Translations under genes and position numbers: made by a program | Part shown: piece after piece, positions 9,198 to 18,318 of the stretch | Layout of the letters: each line of letters starts with the position of its first letter | How positions within the stretch are numbered: position 1 is the first letter of the stretch | From: Pseudomonas guariconensis | GTDB lineage: Bacteria > Pseudomonadota > Gammaproteobacteria > Pseudomonadales > Pseudomonadaceae | Direction of reading: 5' to 3' | Assembly (NCBI RefSeq): GCF_900102675.1 | Contig: NZ_FMYX01000002.1 | Span: 372,001-436,000, forward strand | Length of the DNA stretch: 64,000 nucleotides | The notes under the pieces: model-generated | Databases searched by the model: none | Told to the model about the DNA's origin: nothing | Seen by the model: the letters and a program-made list of their open reading frames with translations, nothing else

Positions 9198-10702
9198 GGG
9201 TGCTCCCGCTCGGCAAACAGGGCTTTGACGAACGGCTCGGCCTCGAAGGTGCGCAGGTCATCGATGCCCTCGCCGACACCGATGAAGCGGATCGGCAGGT
9301 TGAATTGCTTGGCCAGGGCGAAGATCACCCCGCCCTTGGCGGTGCCGTCCAGCTTGGTCAGGGCGAGGCCTGTCAGCTCGACGCTCTGGTTGAAGTACTT
9401 GGCTTGGCTGATGGCGTTCTGGCCAGTGCCGGCATCGAGCACCAGCAGCACCTCGTGGGGCGCCTCGGCGTCGAGCTTGCCGATGACCCGACGGACCTTC
9501 TTGAGCTCTTCCATCAGGTTGTCCTTGGTGTGCAGGCGACCGGCGGTATCGGCGATCAGTACATCGACGCCCCGTGCCTTGGCGGCCTGCACGGCGTCGA
9601 AGATCACCGAGGCGGAATCCGCACCGGTGTGCTGGGCGATGACCGGAATCTGGTTGCGCTCGCCCCACACCTGCAACTGCTCCACCGCCGCTGCGCGGAA
9701 GGTATCGCCAGCGGCCAGCATGACCTTCTTGCCTTCGAGTTGCAGTTTCTTGGCCAGCTTGCCGATGGTGGTGGTCTTGCCGGCGCCGTTGACGCCCACG
9801 ACCAGGATCACGTACGGCTTGTTCTGGACCTGGACTTTCAGCGGTTGCTCGACCGGGCGCAGCAGGGCAGCCAGTTCTTCCTGCAGCGACTTGTACAGGG
9901 CATCGGCGTCGGCCAACTGCTTGCGAGCGACCTTCTGCGTCAGGTTCTGGACGATGACCGACGTGGCTTCGACGCCAACGTCGGCGGTCAGCAGACGGGT
10001 CTCGATCTCGTCGAGCAGGTCGTCGTCGATGGCCTTCTTGCCCAGGAACAGGCTGGCCATGCCTTCGCCGATGCTGGCGCTGGTCTTGGACAGGCCCTGC
10101 TTGAGGCGGGCGAAGAAGCCGGGCTTGGCGGGTTCGGCGACAGCCGGCGCGGGAGCCTCGGCCGGCTCGGGTGCGGGGTCACGCGGTGTCGGTGCTGGCT
10201 CGACGGGTGCCTTGGGCGCCTCGGGAGTGGCCACCGGGGCCACCTCGACCACTGGACGCTCAGGTATGACCGGCGGGGCCTTGGGCTCCAGATCCGGGAC
10301 CAAGGCCACGGGTTCCTCAGCCACCGGCAGCACCAGATTGCTCACCGGCGCTGCAGGCGCGACCACTGGCGGCACAGCCTGTACAGGCGTGGAGGTGACC
10401 GGCTCCGGAGCAGGCGCCTGCAGCGGCATGGACGCGATCGGCTCAGGCTGCGGGGCCTGCAATGGCTCGGACGCGACCGGCTCTGGGGTCGGCGCTGCAA
10501 TGACCGGGGCCACCGGCTCGGCCGGAACAACCTCGGGCTGCTCTACGGGGGCCTGCGGCGCGACCGGTTCTACGGTTTGCGGTTCAGGGGTTTGCGGCTG
10601 TTCGGCGACAGGTTGCTGCGGCTTCTTGCGAAACCAGCTGAACAGGCCTTTCTTTTCGCCAGCCTCGGCCGGCGCTTTTTTGTCGTCGTTGGAACCAAAC
10701 AT
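9194..10702 (-). CDS. ftsY: Signal recognition particle receptor FtsY
   Basis: A 502-residue SRP GTPase that docks ribosome-SRP complexes at the membrane. The C-terminal NG domain (from about residue 200) has GVNGAGKTTTIGKLA (G1), DTAGRLHT (G3), TKLDGTAKGG (G4/closing loop) and DTFRAAAVEQL. The N-terminal 25 residues (FSWFRKKP) could bind lipid. Residues about 25-185 are a low-complexity Pro/Val/Ala/Glu region containing loose repeats of the type PEPxxSxPLQAP. Acidic N-terminal extensions are normal in proteobacterial FtsY but this one is proline-rich. First gene of ftsY-ftsE-ftsX. Confidence 0.96.
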   Translation of the reverse strand: MFGSNDDKKAPAEAGEKKGLFSWFRKKPQQPVAEQPQTPEPQTVEPVAPQAPVEQPEVVPAEPVAPVIAAPTPEPVASEPLQAPQPEPIASMPLQAPAPEPVTSTPVQAVPPVVAPAAPVSNLVLPVAEEPVALVPDLEPKAPPVIPERPVVEVAPVATPEAPKAPVEPAPTPRDPAPEPAEAPAPAVAEPAKPGFFARLKQGLSKTSASIGEGMASLFLGKKAIDDDLLDEIETRLLTADVGVEATSVIVQNLTQKVARKQLADADALYKSLQEELAALLRPVEQPLKVQVQNKPYVILVVGVNGAGKTTTIGKLAKKLQLEGKKVMLAAGDTFRAAAVEQLQVWGERNQIPVIAQHTGADSASVIFDAVQAAKARGVDVLIADTAGRLHTKDNLMEELKKVRRVIGKLDAEAPHEVLLVLDAGTGQNAISQAKYFNQSVELTGLALTKLDGTAKGGVIFALAKQFNLPIRFIGVGEGIDDLRTFEAEPFVKALFAEREHP

Positions 10703-10932
10703 GGAAGACGGCTATCTCAGGGTAGCGATGGGCCATCAGCGGCGCATCGGGAATTCTCTAAACGCAGAACAGACTATTTTGAATCCGGCTGGTTCATGCG
10801 CAATATTTTGTCGTCAGGCCCGCAGGCCAGAACGGCGACAGGCATGGTCGCCAGGCAACCGGATCAGTATCCTAGCACCTCCTGGCCCGCCGACGCTAAA
10901 CCCTGCGGGCCGCCGTACAGGTTATCCAACGT
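10703..10932. other. Divergent intergenic region between ftsY and the M16 pair
   Basis: 230 bases that must hold the promoters of the ftsYEX operon and of the M16 peptidase operon. A moderately AT-rich patch lies at about 10755-10815. I found no clear consensus hexamers or RNA gene. Confidence 0.5.
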
Positions 10933-12288
10933 ATGAATGCTCTAGCCCGCCGCGCCGCTGGCCTGTTGCTCAGCACGCTCTGCCTGCCGTTCGCGGCCCT
11001 TGCCGCCGATCCGCAACCCACCCACGAGTTCATTCTCGACAATGGCCTGAAAGTGGTCGTGCGCGAAGACCATCGCGCACCGGTGGTGGTCTCGCAGATC
11101 TGGTACAAGGTCGGCTCCAGCTATGAGACGCCAGGCCAGACCGGCCTGTCCCATGCCCTCGAACACATGATGTTCAAGGGCAGTGCCAAGATCGGTCCGG
11201 GCGAAGCTTCGCGCATCCTGCGTGACCTGGGCGCAGAGGAAAACGCCTTCACCAGCGACGACTACACCGCCTACTACCAAGTGCTGGCCCGCGACCGCCT
11301 GCCGGTGGCCCTGGAGCTCGAAGCCGACCGCCTGGCGAGCCTGCGTTTGCCGGCCGATGAGTTCAGCCGCGAAATCGAAGTCATCAAGGAAGAGCGCCGC
11401 CTGCGCACGGACGACCAGCCCAATGCCAAGGCCTACGAGCTGTTTCGCGCGATGGCCTATCCGGCCAGTGGCTATCACACACCGACTATCGGCTGGATGG
11501 CCGACCTCGAGCGTATGAAGGTCGAGGAGCTGCGCCACTGGTATGAATCCTGGTACGCCCCGAACAATGCCACGCTGGTAGTCGTCGGCGATGTCACCCT
11601 CGACGAGGTCAAGGGCTTGGCGCAGAAGTACTTCGGCGCAATCCCCAAACGAGCCGTTCCTCCCGCCAAGCTGCCTCTGGAACTGGCCGAGCCCGGCCTG
11701 CGCCAGCTGACCTTGCATGTACGCACCCAGTTGCCAAGCCTGATCTACGGCTTCAACGTGCCCAGCCTGGCCACCGCCAAGGATGCGCGCGCGGTCAATG
11801 CCCTGCGACTGATCTCGGCCCTGCTCGATGGCGGCTACAGCGCGCGCATGCCGTCACGCCTTGAGCGTGGCCAGGAACTGGTGGCCGGCGCCTCGTCGGG
11901 CTACAACGCCTTCACCCGCGGTGACAGCTTGTTCATGATCTCGGCCACGCCGAACGTGCAGAAGCAGAAAACCCTGGCCGACGTCGAGAAAGGCATTTGG
12001 CAACTGCTCGACGAACTCAAGACCACCCCGCCCACCGCCGAGGAGCTCGAACGCGTGCGCGCCCAGGTGATCGCCGGGCTGGTCTACGACCGCGACTCCA
12101 TCAGCAGCCAGGCCACCACCATCGGCCAGCTGGAGACCGTGGGCCTGTCCTGGAAGCTGATCGACAGCGAGCTGGACGAGCTCAAGCGCGTGACCCCGCA
12201 GGACATCCAGGACGCCGCACGCACCTATTTCACCCGCGAACGCCTGAGCGTTGCCCACGTACTGCCCGAGGAGTCCGCTCATGAGTGA
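10933..12288 (+). CDS. Periplasmic M16 zinc peptidase, catalytic subunit
   Basis: A 451-residue pitrilysin-family protein. A signal peptide (residues 1-25, ending ALAAD) sends it to the periplasm. The inverted zinc motif HALEH (His74, Glu77, His78) and the distal Glu at about 154 (IKEERR) are complete, so it should be active. The second half is the usual non-catalytic M16 repeat. The stop overlaps the start of the next gene (ATGAGTGA), giving a translationally coupled heterodimer. Orthologues sit beside ftsYEX and rsmD in pseudomonads (PA0372/PA0371 in P. aeruginosa by my recollection). Substrate unknown. Confidence 0.9.
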   Translation: MNALARRAAGLLLSTLCLPFAALAADPQPTHEFILDNGLKVVVREDHRAPVVVSQIWYKVGSSYETPGQTGLSHALEHMMFKGSAKIGPGEASRILRDLGAEENAFTSDDYTAYYQVLARDRLPVALELEADRLASLRLPADEFSREIEVIKEERRLRTDDQPNAKAYELFRAMAYPASGYHTPTIGWMADLERMKVEELRHWYESWYAPNNATLVVVGDVTLDEVKGLAQKYFGAIPKRAVPPAKLPLELAEPGLRQLTLHVRTQLPSLIYGFNVPSLATAKDARAVNALRLISALLDGGYSARMPSRLERGQELVAGASSGYNAFTRGDSLFMISATPNVQKQKTLADVEKGIWQLLDELKTTPPTAEELERVRAQVIAGLVYDRDSISSQATTIGQLETVGLSWKLIDSELDELKRVTPQDIQDAARTYFTRERLSVAHVLPEESAHE

Positions 12289-13777
12289 TCGCAGCGCCCC
12301 ACGCTACACCCTGTTCGGCCTCGGGATCATCACCTTGGTCGTGGCCCTGGCCCTCGTGCTGGCCCGCCCGGCTCAGTCGGACAACGCCGCAAAGGCCCAG
12401 GACACGGCGGCGCGCCCGGCCAATACGTTGCAGTCGCTGGCCGAGCTGGACGGCAAGGCGCCCAGTCGGCGCCAACTGAACATCCAGAGCTGGAGCACCG
12501 CCGAAGGCGCGCGGGTGCTGTTCGTCGAAGCGCGTGAGCTGCCGATGTTCGACCTGCGCCTGACCTTCGCGGCCGGCAGCAGCCAGGACGGCGATGTGCC
12601 GGGGCTTGCGACCTTGACCAATGCCATGCTCAACGAAGGTGTGGCCGGTAAGGACGTGACCGCCATCGCCCAAGGCTTCGAAGGCCTGGGGGCGGACTTT
12701 GGCAACGGCTCCTACCGCGACATGGCCGTGGCCACCCTGCGCAGCCTGAGCACCCCGGACAAGCGCGAGCCAGCCCTGAAGCTGTTCGCCGAAGTGGTGG
12801 GCAAGCCAACATTCCCGGATGACGCCCTTAAGCGCATCAAGAACCAGCTGCTGGCCGGCTTCGAGTACGAAAAGCAGAACCCGGGCAAGATCGCCGGCAA
12901 GGCCCTGTTCAACCAGCTCTACGGCAACCACCCTTACGCCCATCCCAGCGATGGCAGTGCCGAAAGCATCCCTGGCATTAGCCTGGCGCAGCTGCGGGCG
13001 TTCCACGCCAAGGCCTATGCTGCCGGCAATGCCGTGATCGCCCTGGTCGGCGACCTGAGCCGGGCCGAGGCCGAAGCCATCGCCGCCCAGGTCTCCAGCG
13101 CGCTGCCCAAGGGGCCGGCGCTGGCCAAGCCTGCTCAGCCGGCCGAACCCAAGCCTGGCCTGACCCACATCGACTTCCCGTCCAAGCAGACCCACCTGAT
13201 GCTGGCGCAGTTGGGCATCGACCGCCAGGATCCGGACTGGCCGGCGCTGTCCCTGGGCAACCAGATCCTCGGCGGCGGCGCTTTCGGCACACGACTGATG
13301 AGCGAAGTACGCGAGAAGCGCGGCCTGACCTACGGCGTGTACTCGGCCTTCAGCCCCATGCAGGTGCGCGGACCGTTCATGATCAATCTGCAGACTCGTG
13401 CCGAACTGAGCGAAGGCACGCTCAAGCTGGTCCAGGACATCCTCGCCGATTACCTCAAGACCGGCCCCACCCAGCAAGAGCTGGACGATGCCAAGCGCGA
13501 ACTGGCCGGCAGCTTCCCGCTGTCGAACGCCAGCAACTCGAGCATCGTCGGCCAACTGGGCGCCATCGGTTTCTACAACCTGCCGCTGACCTGGCTCGAG
13601 GACTTCATGCAGCAGTCCCAGGCCTTGACCGTCGAGCAGGTCAAGGCCGCCATGAACAAGCACCTGGCGGCGGACAAGCTGGTGATCGTCACCGTCGGCC
13701 CGACCGTGGCGCAGAAACCACTGCCGCCGCCCACTGACAAACCCGCCGAGCAGCCGCTCGGCATACCGGAGCATTAA
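12281..13777 (+). CDS. M16 peptidase partner subunit without zinc site, membrane anchored
   Basis: A 498-residue M16-fold protein starting at the ATG that overlaps the previous stop. It has an uncleaved-looking N-terminal membrane helix (residues 12-29) and then periplasmic sequence. No HxxEH is present at the equivalent place (GLATLTNAML instead), so it is the inactive chain. It keeps the C-terminal substrate-gripping RxxRGLTYGVYSAF motif near residue 345. M16B enzymes commonly work as such active/inactive pairs. The stop overlaps the rsmD start (TAATG). Confidence 0.88.
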   Translation: MSDRSAPRYTLFGLGIITLVVALALVLARPAQSDNAAKAQDTAARPANTLQSLAELDGKAPSRRQLNIQSWSTAEGARVLFVEARELPMFDLRLTFAAGSSQDGDVPGLATLTNAMLNEGVAGKDVTAIAQGFEGLGADFGNGSYRDMAVATLRSLSTPDKREPALKLFAEVVGKPTFPDDALKRIKNQLLAGFEYEKQNPGKIAGKALFNQLYGNHPYAHPSDGSAESIPGISLAQLRAFHAKAYAAGNAVIALVGDLSRAEAEAIAAQVSSALPKGPALAKPAQPAEPKPGLTHIDFPSKQTHLMLAQLGIDRQDPDWPALSLGNQILGGGAFGTRLMSEVREKRGLTYGVYSAFSPMQVRGPFMINLQTRAELSEGTLKLVQDILADYLKTGPTQQELDDAKRELAGSFPLSNASNSSIVGQLGAIGFYNLPLTWLEDFMQQSQALTVEQVKAAMNKHLAADKLVIVTVGPTVAQKPLPPPTDKPAEQPLGIPEH

Positions 13778-14379
13778 TGGCCAAGCCATCGACCCCTGCC
13801 CGTCCGGGCCAGGCCCAGAGCAAGGGCCCAGGACACTTGCGCATCATCGCCGGCGAGTGGCGCAGCCGCCGCCTGACGGTCCCGGAAGGTGAAGGCCTGC
13901 GGCCGACACCGGACCGCGTCCGCGAGACCCTGTTCAACTGGTTGGCACCCTATATCGAGGGTGCTCTGGTGCTGGATGCCTTCACTGGTAGCGGCGCCCT
14001 GGTACTCGAGGCCCTGTCGCGGGGAGCCAAGGATGCCGTCGCCCTGGACAGCAACCCAGCGGCCATCGCCAACCTCAAGGACAACCTGGAAGTGCTGCGC
14101 TGCCCGCGTGGCCAGATCCTGCAGACCGATGCCCTGCGCTACCTGCAAGGCCCGGCCAAACAACAGTTCGACGTAGTGTTCCTCGATCCGCCCTTCCACC
14201 AGGACCTGCTGGCCGACACCTGCAACCTGCTTGAAGACCGCCAGTGGCTGAGCGAAAGCGCCTGGGTTTACACCGAGAGCGAAGCGGCGCCTTCCACCTT
14301 GCAGATGCCCGGCAACTGGCGCTTGCACCGGGAGAAAAAGACCGGGCAGGTGCATTACGCGCTCTGGCAACGGGGCTGA
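13777..14379 (+). CDS. rsmD: 16S rRNA (guanine-966-N2)-methyltransferase RsmD
   Basis: A 200-residue methyltransferase modifying G966 of 16S rRNA. Visible are LRIIAGEWRSRRL, RPTPDRVRETLFNWL, the SAM loop LDAFTGSGALVLEALSRGA and the catalytic FLDPPFH (the DPPF/Y motif of N-methyltransferases). It overlaps the end of the M16 partner gene by one base, so it is in that operon. Length is typical. Confidence 0.95.
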   Translation: MAKPSTPARPGQAQSKGPGHLRIIAGEWRSRRLTVPEGEGLRPTPDRVRETLFNWLAPYIEGALVLDAFTGSGALVLEALSRGAKDAVALDSNPAAIANLKDNLEVLRCPRGQILQTDALRYLQGPAKQQFDVVFLDPPFHQDLLADTCNLLEDRQWLSESAWVYTESEAAPSTLQMPGNWRLHREKKTGQVHYALWQRG

Positions 14380-14469
14380 ATCGACGGTCTGCCTACTTAT
14401 GTAACGCAGATGGACCTTTTCTATCGCTGAAGCTGCTCCGGCTTATCGCCCATGAGGAGCACTTCAGCG

Positions 14470-15813
14470 ATGATTTCTTCCCCAACTCCACCTAATCAGG
14501 CCCACACAGGTTGCGCCAGTCTCGACGTACTGGCATCAGCCAAGCCTGCCCCTTTGCACCATTTCAGGCTCGACAACGGCTTATCGGTCTACCTGCATGA
14601 AAACCACAGCGCCCCACTGGCAGCCGTCCAGTTGTGGTACCACATCGGCGCAAGCCACGAGCCACCGGGGCATTCGAATCTGTCGCACCTGCTCGAGCAC
14701 CTGGTTTTCCAAGGTAGCAGTAAACTCCCGGCTGGACAGTACTCCCGATTGATCGCCCGCCTGGGCGGTGTGGCCAATGCCACCACCCATGACGACGCCA
14801 CTTCGTTCGAGATGATCTTGCCTGCCTCCCGGCTGCCTGTTGCTCTGGAACTCATGGCCGATGCCATGAAGAACGCCACACTGGACCCGGCTGCATTCGA
14901 ACAGGAAGTCAAAGCCGTTGCCGACGAACGCCGCTTCAGAGTGGACAATTCGCCGATCCAGCTGGCATTCGAACAGCACCGAATGCTCGCCCACGGGGAC
15001 AACGCTTATGCCATGCCCAGCTTCGGATATTCGATCGACCTCGAAGAGATGAGCCTGGCATCGGTACGGACGTGGTATCAGACGTGGTATCAACCGAACA
15101 ACGCGACCTTGGTGGTCGCGGGCGCGGTCGATCCCAAAGTCCTGCGTCACCAGGTAGAGACTTACTTCGCGGCCCTGCCACCCGCCCCCCTTGATGCCAA
15201 ACCCGCTCCTCGGCACAGAGGCGTGCTTGCCGAACGCAGCCAGACGCTCGTTCAGCCCACGCTGGTGGATGGCCTGTTCATGTCGTTCAACGTCCCGAGC
15301 CAGGCCACAGCCCCTTCTCAGGAAACCGTCCTGGCGCTGCGCTTGCTCTGCCAAATTCTGGGCACTGGCTACAGTGCCCGGCTGTACAGCCAACTGGTGC
15401 GTGACAAACGCCTCCTCAAATACGCTCAACTCTCCTATGACCACCACGTGCGGGGCGACACCCTGATGACGCTCTCGAGCGCCACGGTCCCGGACAGGGC
15501 CACTGCCCAACAGGCGGCTACCGAGGTATGGCAACTGATCGACACGCTTCGAACTGCTGCACTACCAGAAACAGAGCTCGAAGGTGCAAAGCTGCGCCTG
15601 CTGGCCAGGCAGTTCTACGAGCGGGACGACCTCGCGCACCAGGCGACGCTCATTGGCCATGCGGCCGCGGCCGGCCTGGATCCGGCGCTACACGATGAAG
15701 CGCCACGAATCATCCGCGACCTCACCAGCGCCACCCTGCAACGTGTCGCCAGCGAATACCTGAGGCGGGAGCGTCTGACGACAACCTACCTGCAGCACGG
15801 AGTGCCAGCATGA
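14470..15813 (+). CDS. Second M16 zinc peptidase, catalytic subunit, predicted cytoplasmic
   Basis: A 447-residue pitrilysin-family protein with a complete zinc site: HLLEH (His73, Glu76, His77) and distal Glu near 153 (VADERR). Unlike its counterpart at 10933, it has no signal peptide or membrane helix; the N-terminus is MISSPTPPNQ. I chose this ATG because AGGAG lies 10 bases before it; an ATG six codons earlier is possible. Composition is somewhat lower in GC than the first pair. The stop overlaps the next start (ATGA). This looks like a diverged extra copy with a different cell location and so probably a different substrate. Confidence 0.85.
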   Translation: MISSPTPPNQAHTGCASLDVLASAKPAPLHHFRLDNGLSVYLHENHSAPLAAVQLWYHIGASHEPPGHSNLSHLLEHLVFQGSSKLPAGQYSRLIARLGGVANATTHDDATSFEMILPASRLPVALELMADAMKNATLDPAAFEQEVKAVADERRFRVDNSPIQLAFEQHRMLAHGDNAYAMPSFGYSIDLEEMSLASVRTWYQTWYQPNNATLVVAGAVDPKVLRHQVETYFAALPPAPLDAKPAPRHRGVLAERSQTLVQPTLVDGLFMSFNVPSQATAPSQETVLALRLLCQILGTGYSARLYSQLVRDKRLLKYAQLSYDHHVRGDTLMTLSSATVPDRATAQQAATEVWQLIDTLRTAALPETELEGAKLRLLARQFYERDDLAHQATLIGHAAAAGLDPALHDEAPRIIRDLTSATLQRVASEYLRRERLTTTYLQHGVPA

Positions 15814-17216
15814 ACGATCTCTCTTCCACCTCGGCGAACGCCGAAACCTGCAACCCTCTTGCGCCGGACAACCTCTCCCTGACGCTGGCCAACCTCGCAT
15901 CGGCGCAGGCACTGAACCTTGACCCGTTCCCGCTCGTGAAGCACGACGTACAGCATTGGCGTACGAAAGAAGGCACTCGCGTGCGTTTTCTGGCTTCCCA
16001 CGAACGGCCGATGTTCGACCTGGTGCTGCGCTTCAAGGCTGGCAGCGCCCTGGACGGCGATACGCCCGGTCTGGCAGCCCTGGCCCTGTACGCGCTGGAC
16101 CAAGGCACTGCCGAGCTCAACGCCACCCAATTCACCGAGCGACTGGAGGGTCTGGGCGCGGTCATGAACCGGCAGGTGACCCAAGACTGCGCGATCGTCA
16201 CGCTGCGCAGCCTGAACACGCCGGACCTGCGCGCTTGCGCCTTGCGCTTGATCACCGAGATGGTCGCCCGGCCTGCCTTGCGCCCAGAAGATGTCGCCAA
16301 GATCAGCGCGCGCCTTGTCGGTGCACAGCAAAGCAGCCTCCAGCCTCTGCATGCACGGTTGTTCGACGCCACGATGGAGCAATTGCTCGCAGGTCATCCC
16401 TATGCCACCCCACTGGCCGGAACACTCGATGGGCTGGGCTCCCTGACGCCAGACGATGTACGCGCCTTCCATCGACAAGCCTACTCCGCCAACAATCTCG
16501 ACATCGGCCTGGTTGGCGATCTGTCCCGTGAAGAGGCCCAAGCGCTGGTAAACGATCTTACCCAGGCACTGCCGCAGCAGTGGGCCGCCGTGCCTCCGCC
16601 AGCGCTGCCAGTATCTGCCGCTGGTCCCCTGCATCTTGAGCGTCCAGGCGCCAGCACTCAGGTGCTGCTGACACTCCCGCTGCATGTCTGGCCAAAGGAC
16701 GAGGATTACCCAGCCCTGCTCATGGCCACTGAAATCCTGGGAGCGGGGTTCGAGTCCCGATTGACCGCCGAGCTGCGCACACGTCGCGCGCTGACCTACA
16801 GCATCTATGCTGTATTAGAACCGATGGATGCGGGATGCCTGTGGCAGGTGAGCTGGGATATCGCACCTGAATACCGGGATGCCTCCAGGGTCCTGGTATC
16901 GAACGTGCTTGAATGCTTCATCGCCCATGGGCCCACCCAGGCCGAGTGCGACCTGGCCCTGAACCAGCTGGCGGGCAAGCTGATGCGTGGCATGGCCGAC
17001 AATGCGGTGCTGGCAAACGGGTTGGCAGCATTCAGCCATCAGGGGCTGCCAGCCAATCATCTGGCGAGCTACCAGGAGAAACTCGCAGCCTTGACACCCG
17101 AGGGCATTCGACAAGCCGCTCGGGGCTGGCTCGATATAAAAAAGGCTTTCTTCGCCACCCTTGGCCCTGCCGTCGATCAGCAGCCGTTGCCCGAGCCACC
17201 GACCATAGGCGTATAG
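15810..17216 (+). CDS. Second M16 partner subunit without zinc site, predicted cytoplasmic
   Basis: A 468-residue M16-fold protein, translationally coupled to the preceding gene. The zinc motif is absent (GLAALALYAL in its place), while the C-terminal substrate-binding element RRALTYSIYAVLEP is kept. There is no signal or anchor. It is the inactive chain expected to pair with the product of the gene at 14470, mirroring the exported pair before rsmD. Sequence identity to that pair is clearly partial, so the split is not recent. Confidence 0.84.
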   Translation: MNDLSSTSANAETCNPLAPDNLSLTLANLASAQALNLDPFPLVKHDVQHWRTKEGTRVRFLASHERPMFDLVLRFKAGSALDGDTPGLAALALYALDQGTAELNATQFTERLEGLGAVMNRQVTQDCAIVTLRSLNTPDLRACALRLITEMVARPALRPEDVAKISARLVGAQQSSLQPLHARLFDATMEQLLAGHPYATPLAGTLDGLGSLTPDDVRAFHRQAYSANNLDIGLVGDLSREEAQALVNDLTQALPQQWAAVPPPALPVSAAGPLHLERPGASTQVLLTLPLHVWPKDEDYPALLMATEILGAGFESRLTAELRTRRALTYSIYAVLEPMDAGCLWQVSWDIAPEYRDASRVLVSNVLECFIAHGPTQAECDLALNQLAGKLMRGMADNAVLANGLAAFSHQGLPANHLASYQEKLAALTPEGIRQAARGWLDIKKAFFATLGPAVDQQPLPEPPTIGV

Positions 17217-17276
17217 GGCAACCCCTGAAGAGGCGCTTCATGGCAAGCTAGGCGAGCACATGACGAGTTGTCCAGC

Positions 17277-18269
17277 ATGCCAAGTCCTATCGCCCAGTTC
17301 ACGCCCGCCATCGGCCTCTCCAATCCGCATCTGCAAACCTTGTGGGGCCCGCTCTGGCGTAAAACGCCCGAGTTGCATCGCACCCGCGAGCGAATGTGGC
17401 TTTCCGACGGAGATTTTCTCGACCTCGACTGGCTTGGCCCCAATCAGGTCAACGCACCCGTGGTCCTGGTGCTCCATGGCCTGACCGGCTCGTCCCACTC
17501 GCCCTATGTCAAAGGCCTGCAGCAGGCCCTGCAGGCCCATAGCTGGGCCAGTGTCGCAGTGAACTGGCGAGGCTGCTCGGGCGAGCCCAACCTGTTGACG
17601 CGCAGCTACCACTCCGGCGCCAGCGAGGATCTGGCCGAGACCATCCGTCACTTGCGTGTCCAGCGACCCTTGGCACCGCTCTATGCGGTGGGGTATTCGC
17701 TGGGCGGCAATGTGTTGCTCAAGTATTTGGGGGAAAGCGGCTCGGCCAGCCAACTGCAAGCGGCAGTCGCAGTATCGGTACCGTTTCGCCTGGACCAAAG
17801 CGCAGACCGTATCGGGATGGGTTTCTCGAAGGTCTACCAAGCGCATTTCATGCGCGAATTGCTGGCCTATGTGCAACGAAAACAGCGGCACTTTCGCGAC
17901 AACGGCCATGTGGAGCGGCTGGCCGAACTGGAACGGCTCGGGTCATTGCGCAACCTACGCAACTTCTGGGACTTCGACGGCAAGGTCACCGCGCCCCTGA
18001 ACGGCTTCAGCGATGCCTACGACTACTACCGGCGCTCGTCGAGTCGCTACTACCTGGGCGAAAACCGCACCCCGACGCTGATCATCCAGTCCAGCGACGA
18101 CCCTTTCGTCTTCGACCATAGCCTGCCGACTGCGAGTGAACTGGCGCGCGACACGCATCTGGAACTGCACAGCAGAGGTGGCCATGTGGGCTTCGTGGAA
18201 GGGAGCCTGCGCAATCCAGGGTATTACCTGGAGCGCAGGATTCCGCAGTGGTTGGTGCAGGGGGCTTGA
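17277..18269 (+). CDS. YheT-like alpha/beta hydrolase
   Basis: A 330-residue alpha/beta hydrolase. The N-terminal GLSNPHLQTLWGPLWR is the signature of the YheT/ABHD1-3 family. The oxyanion region is LVLHGLTGSSHS, the nucleophile elbow is VGYSLGGNVLL (Ser), and a late SRGGHVGF supplies the catalytic His. A TTG three codons upstream is an alternative start. The family acts on lipid or ester substrates; the specific substrate is unknown. Convergent with the sulfurtransferase gene. Confidence 0.88.
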   Translation: MPSPIAQFTPAIGLSNPHLQTLWGPLWRKTPELHRTRERMWLSDGDFLDLDWLGPNQVNAPVVLVLHGLTGSSHSPYVKGLQQALQAHSWASVAVNWRGCSGEPNLLTRSYHSGASEDLAETIRHLRVQRPLAPLYAVGYSLGGNVLLKYLGESGSASQLQAAVAVSVPFRLDQSADRIGMGFSKVYQAHFMRELLAYVQRKQRHFRDNGHVERLAELERLGSLRNLRNFWDFDGKVTAPLNGFSDAYDYYRRSSSRYYLGENRTPTLIIQSSDDPFVFDHSLPTASELARDTHLELHSRGGHVGFVEGSLRNPGYYLERRIPQWLVQGA

Positions 18270-18318
18270 TCGTCGAAGGGATTGGCCTGTATCACGCCCC
18301 CGCTTTCCTCAGGTGGCG

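Noticed and set aside
8529..11126. Open frame of about 865 codons opposite ftsE and ftsY
   Set aside because: Antisense to two certain genes; its Gly/Ser-rich stretches are the reverse of the FtsY proline-rich region.
14410..14430. Six-codon frame MDLFYR upstream of the second M16 pair as a possible peptide precursor
   Set aside because: Too short, no clear ribosome site and no precursor features.
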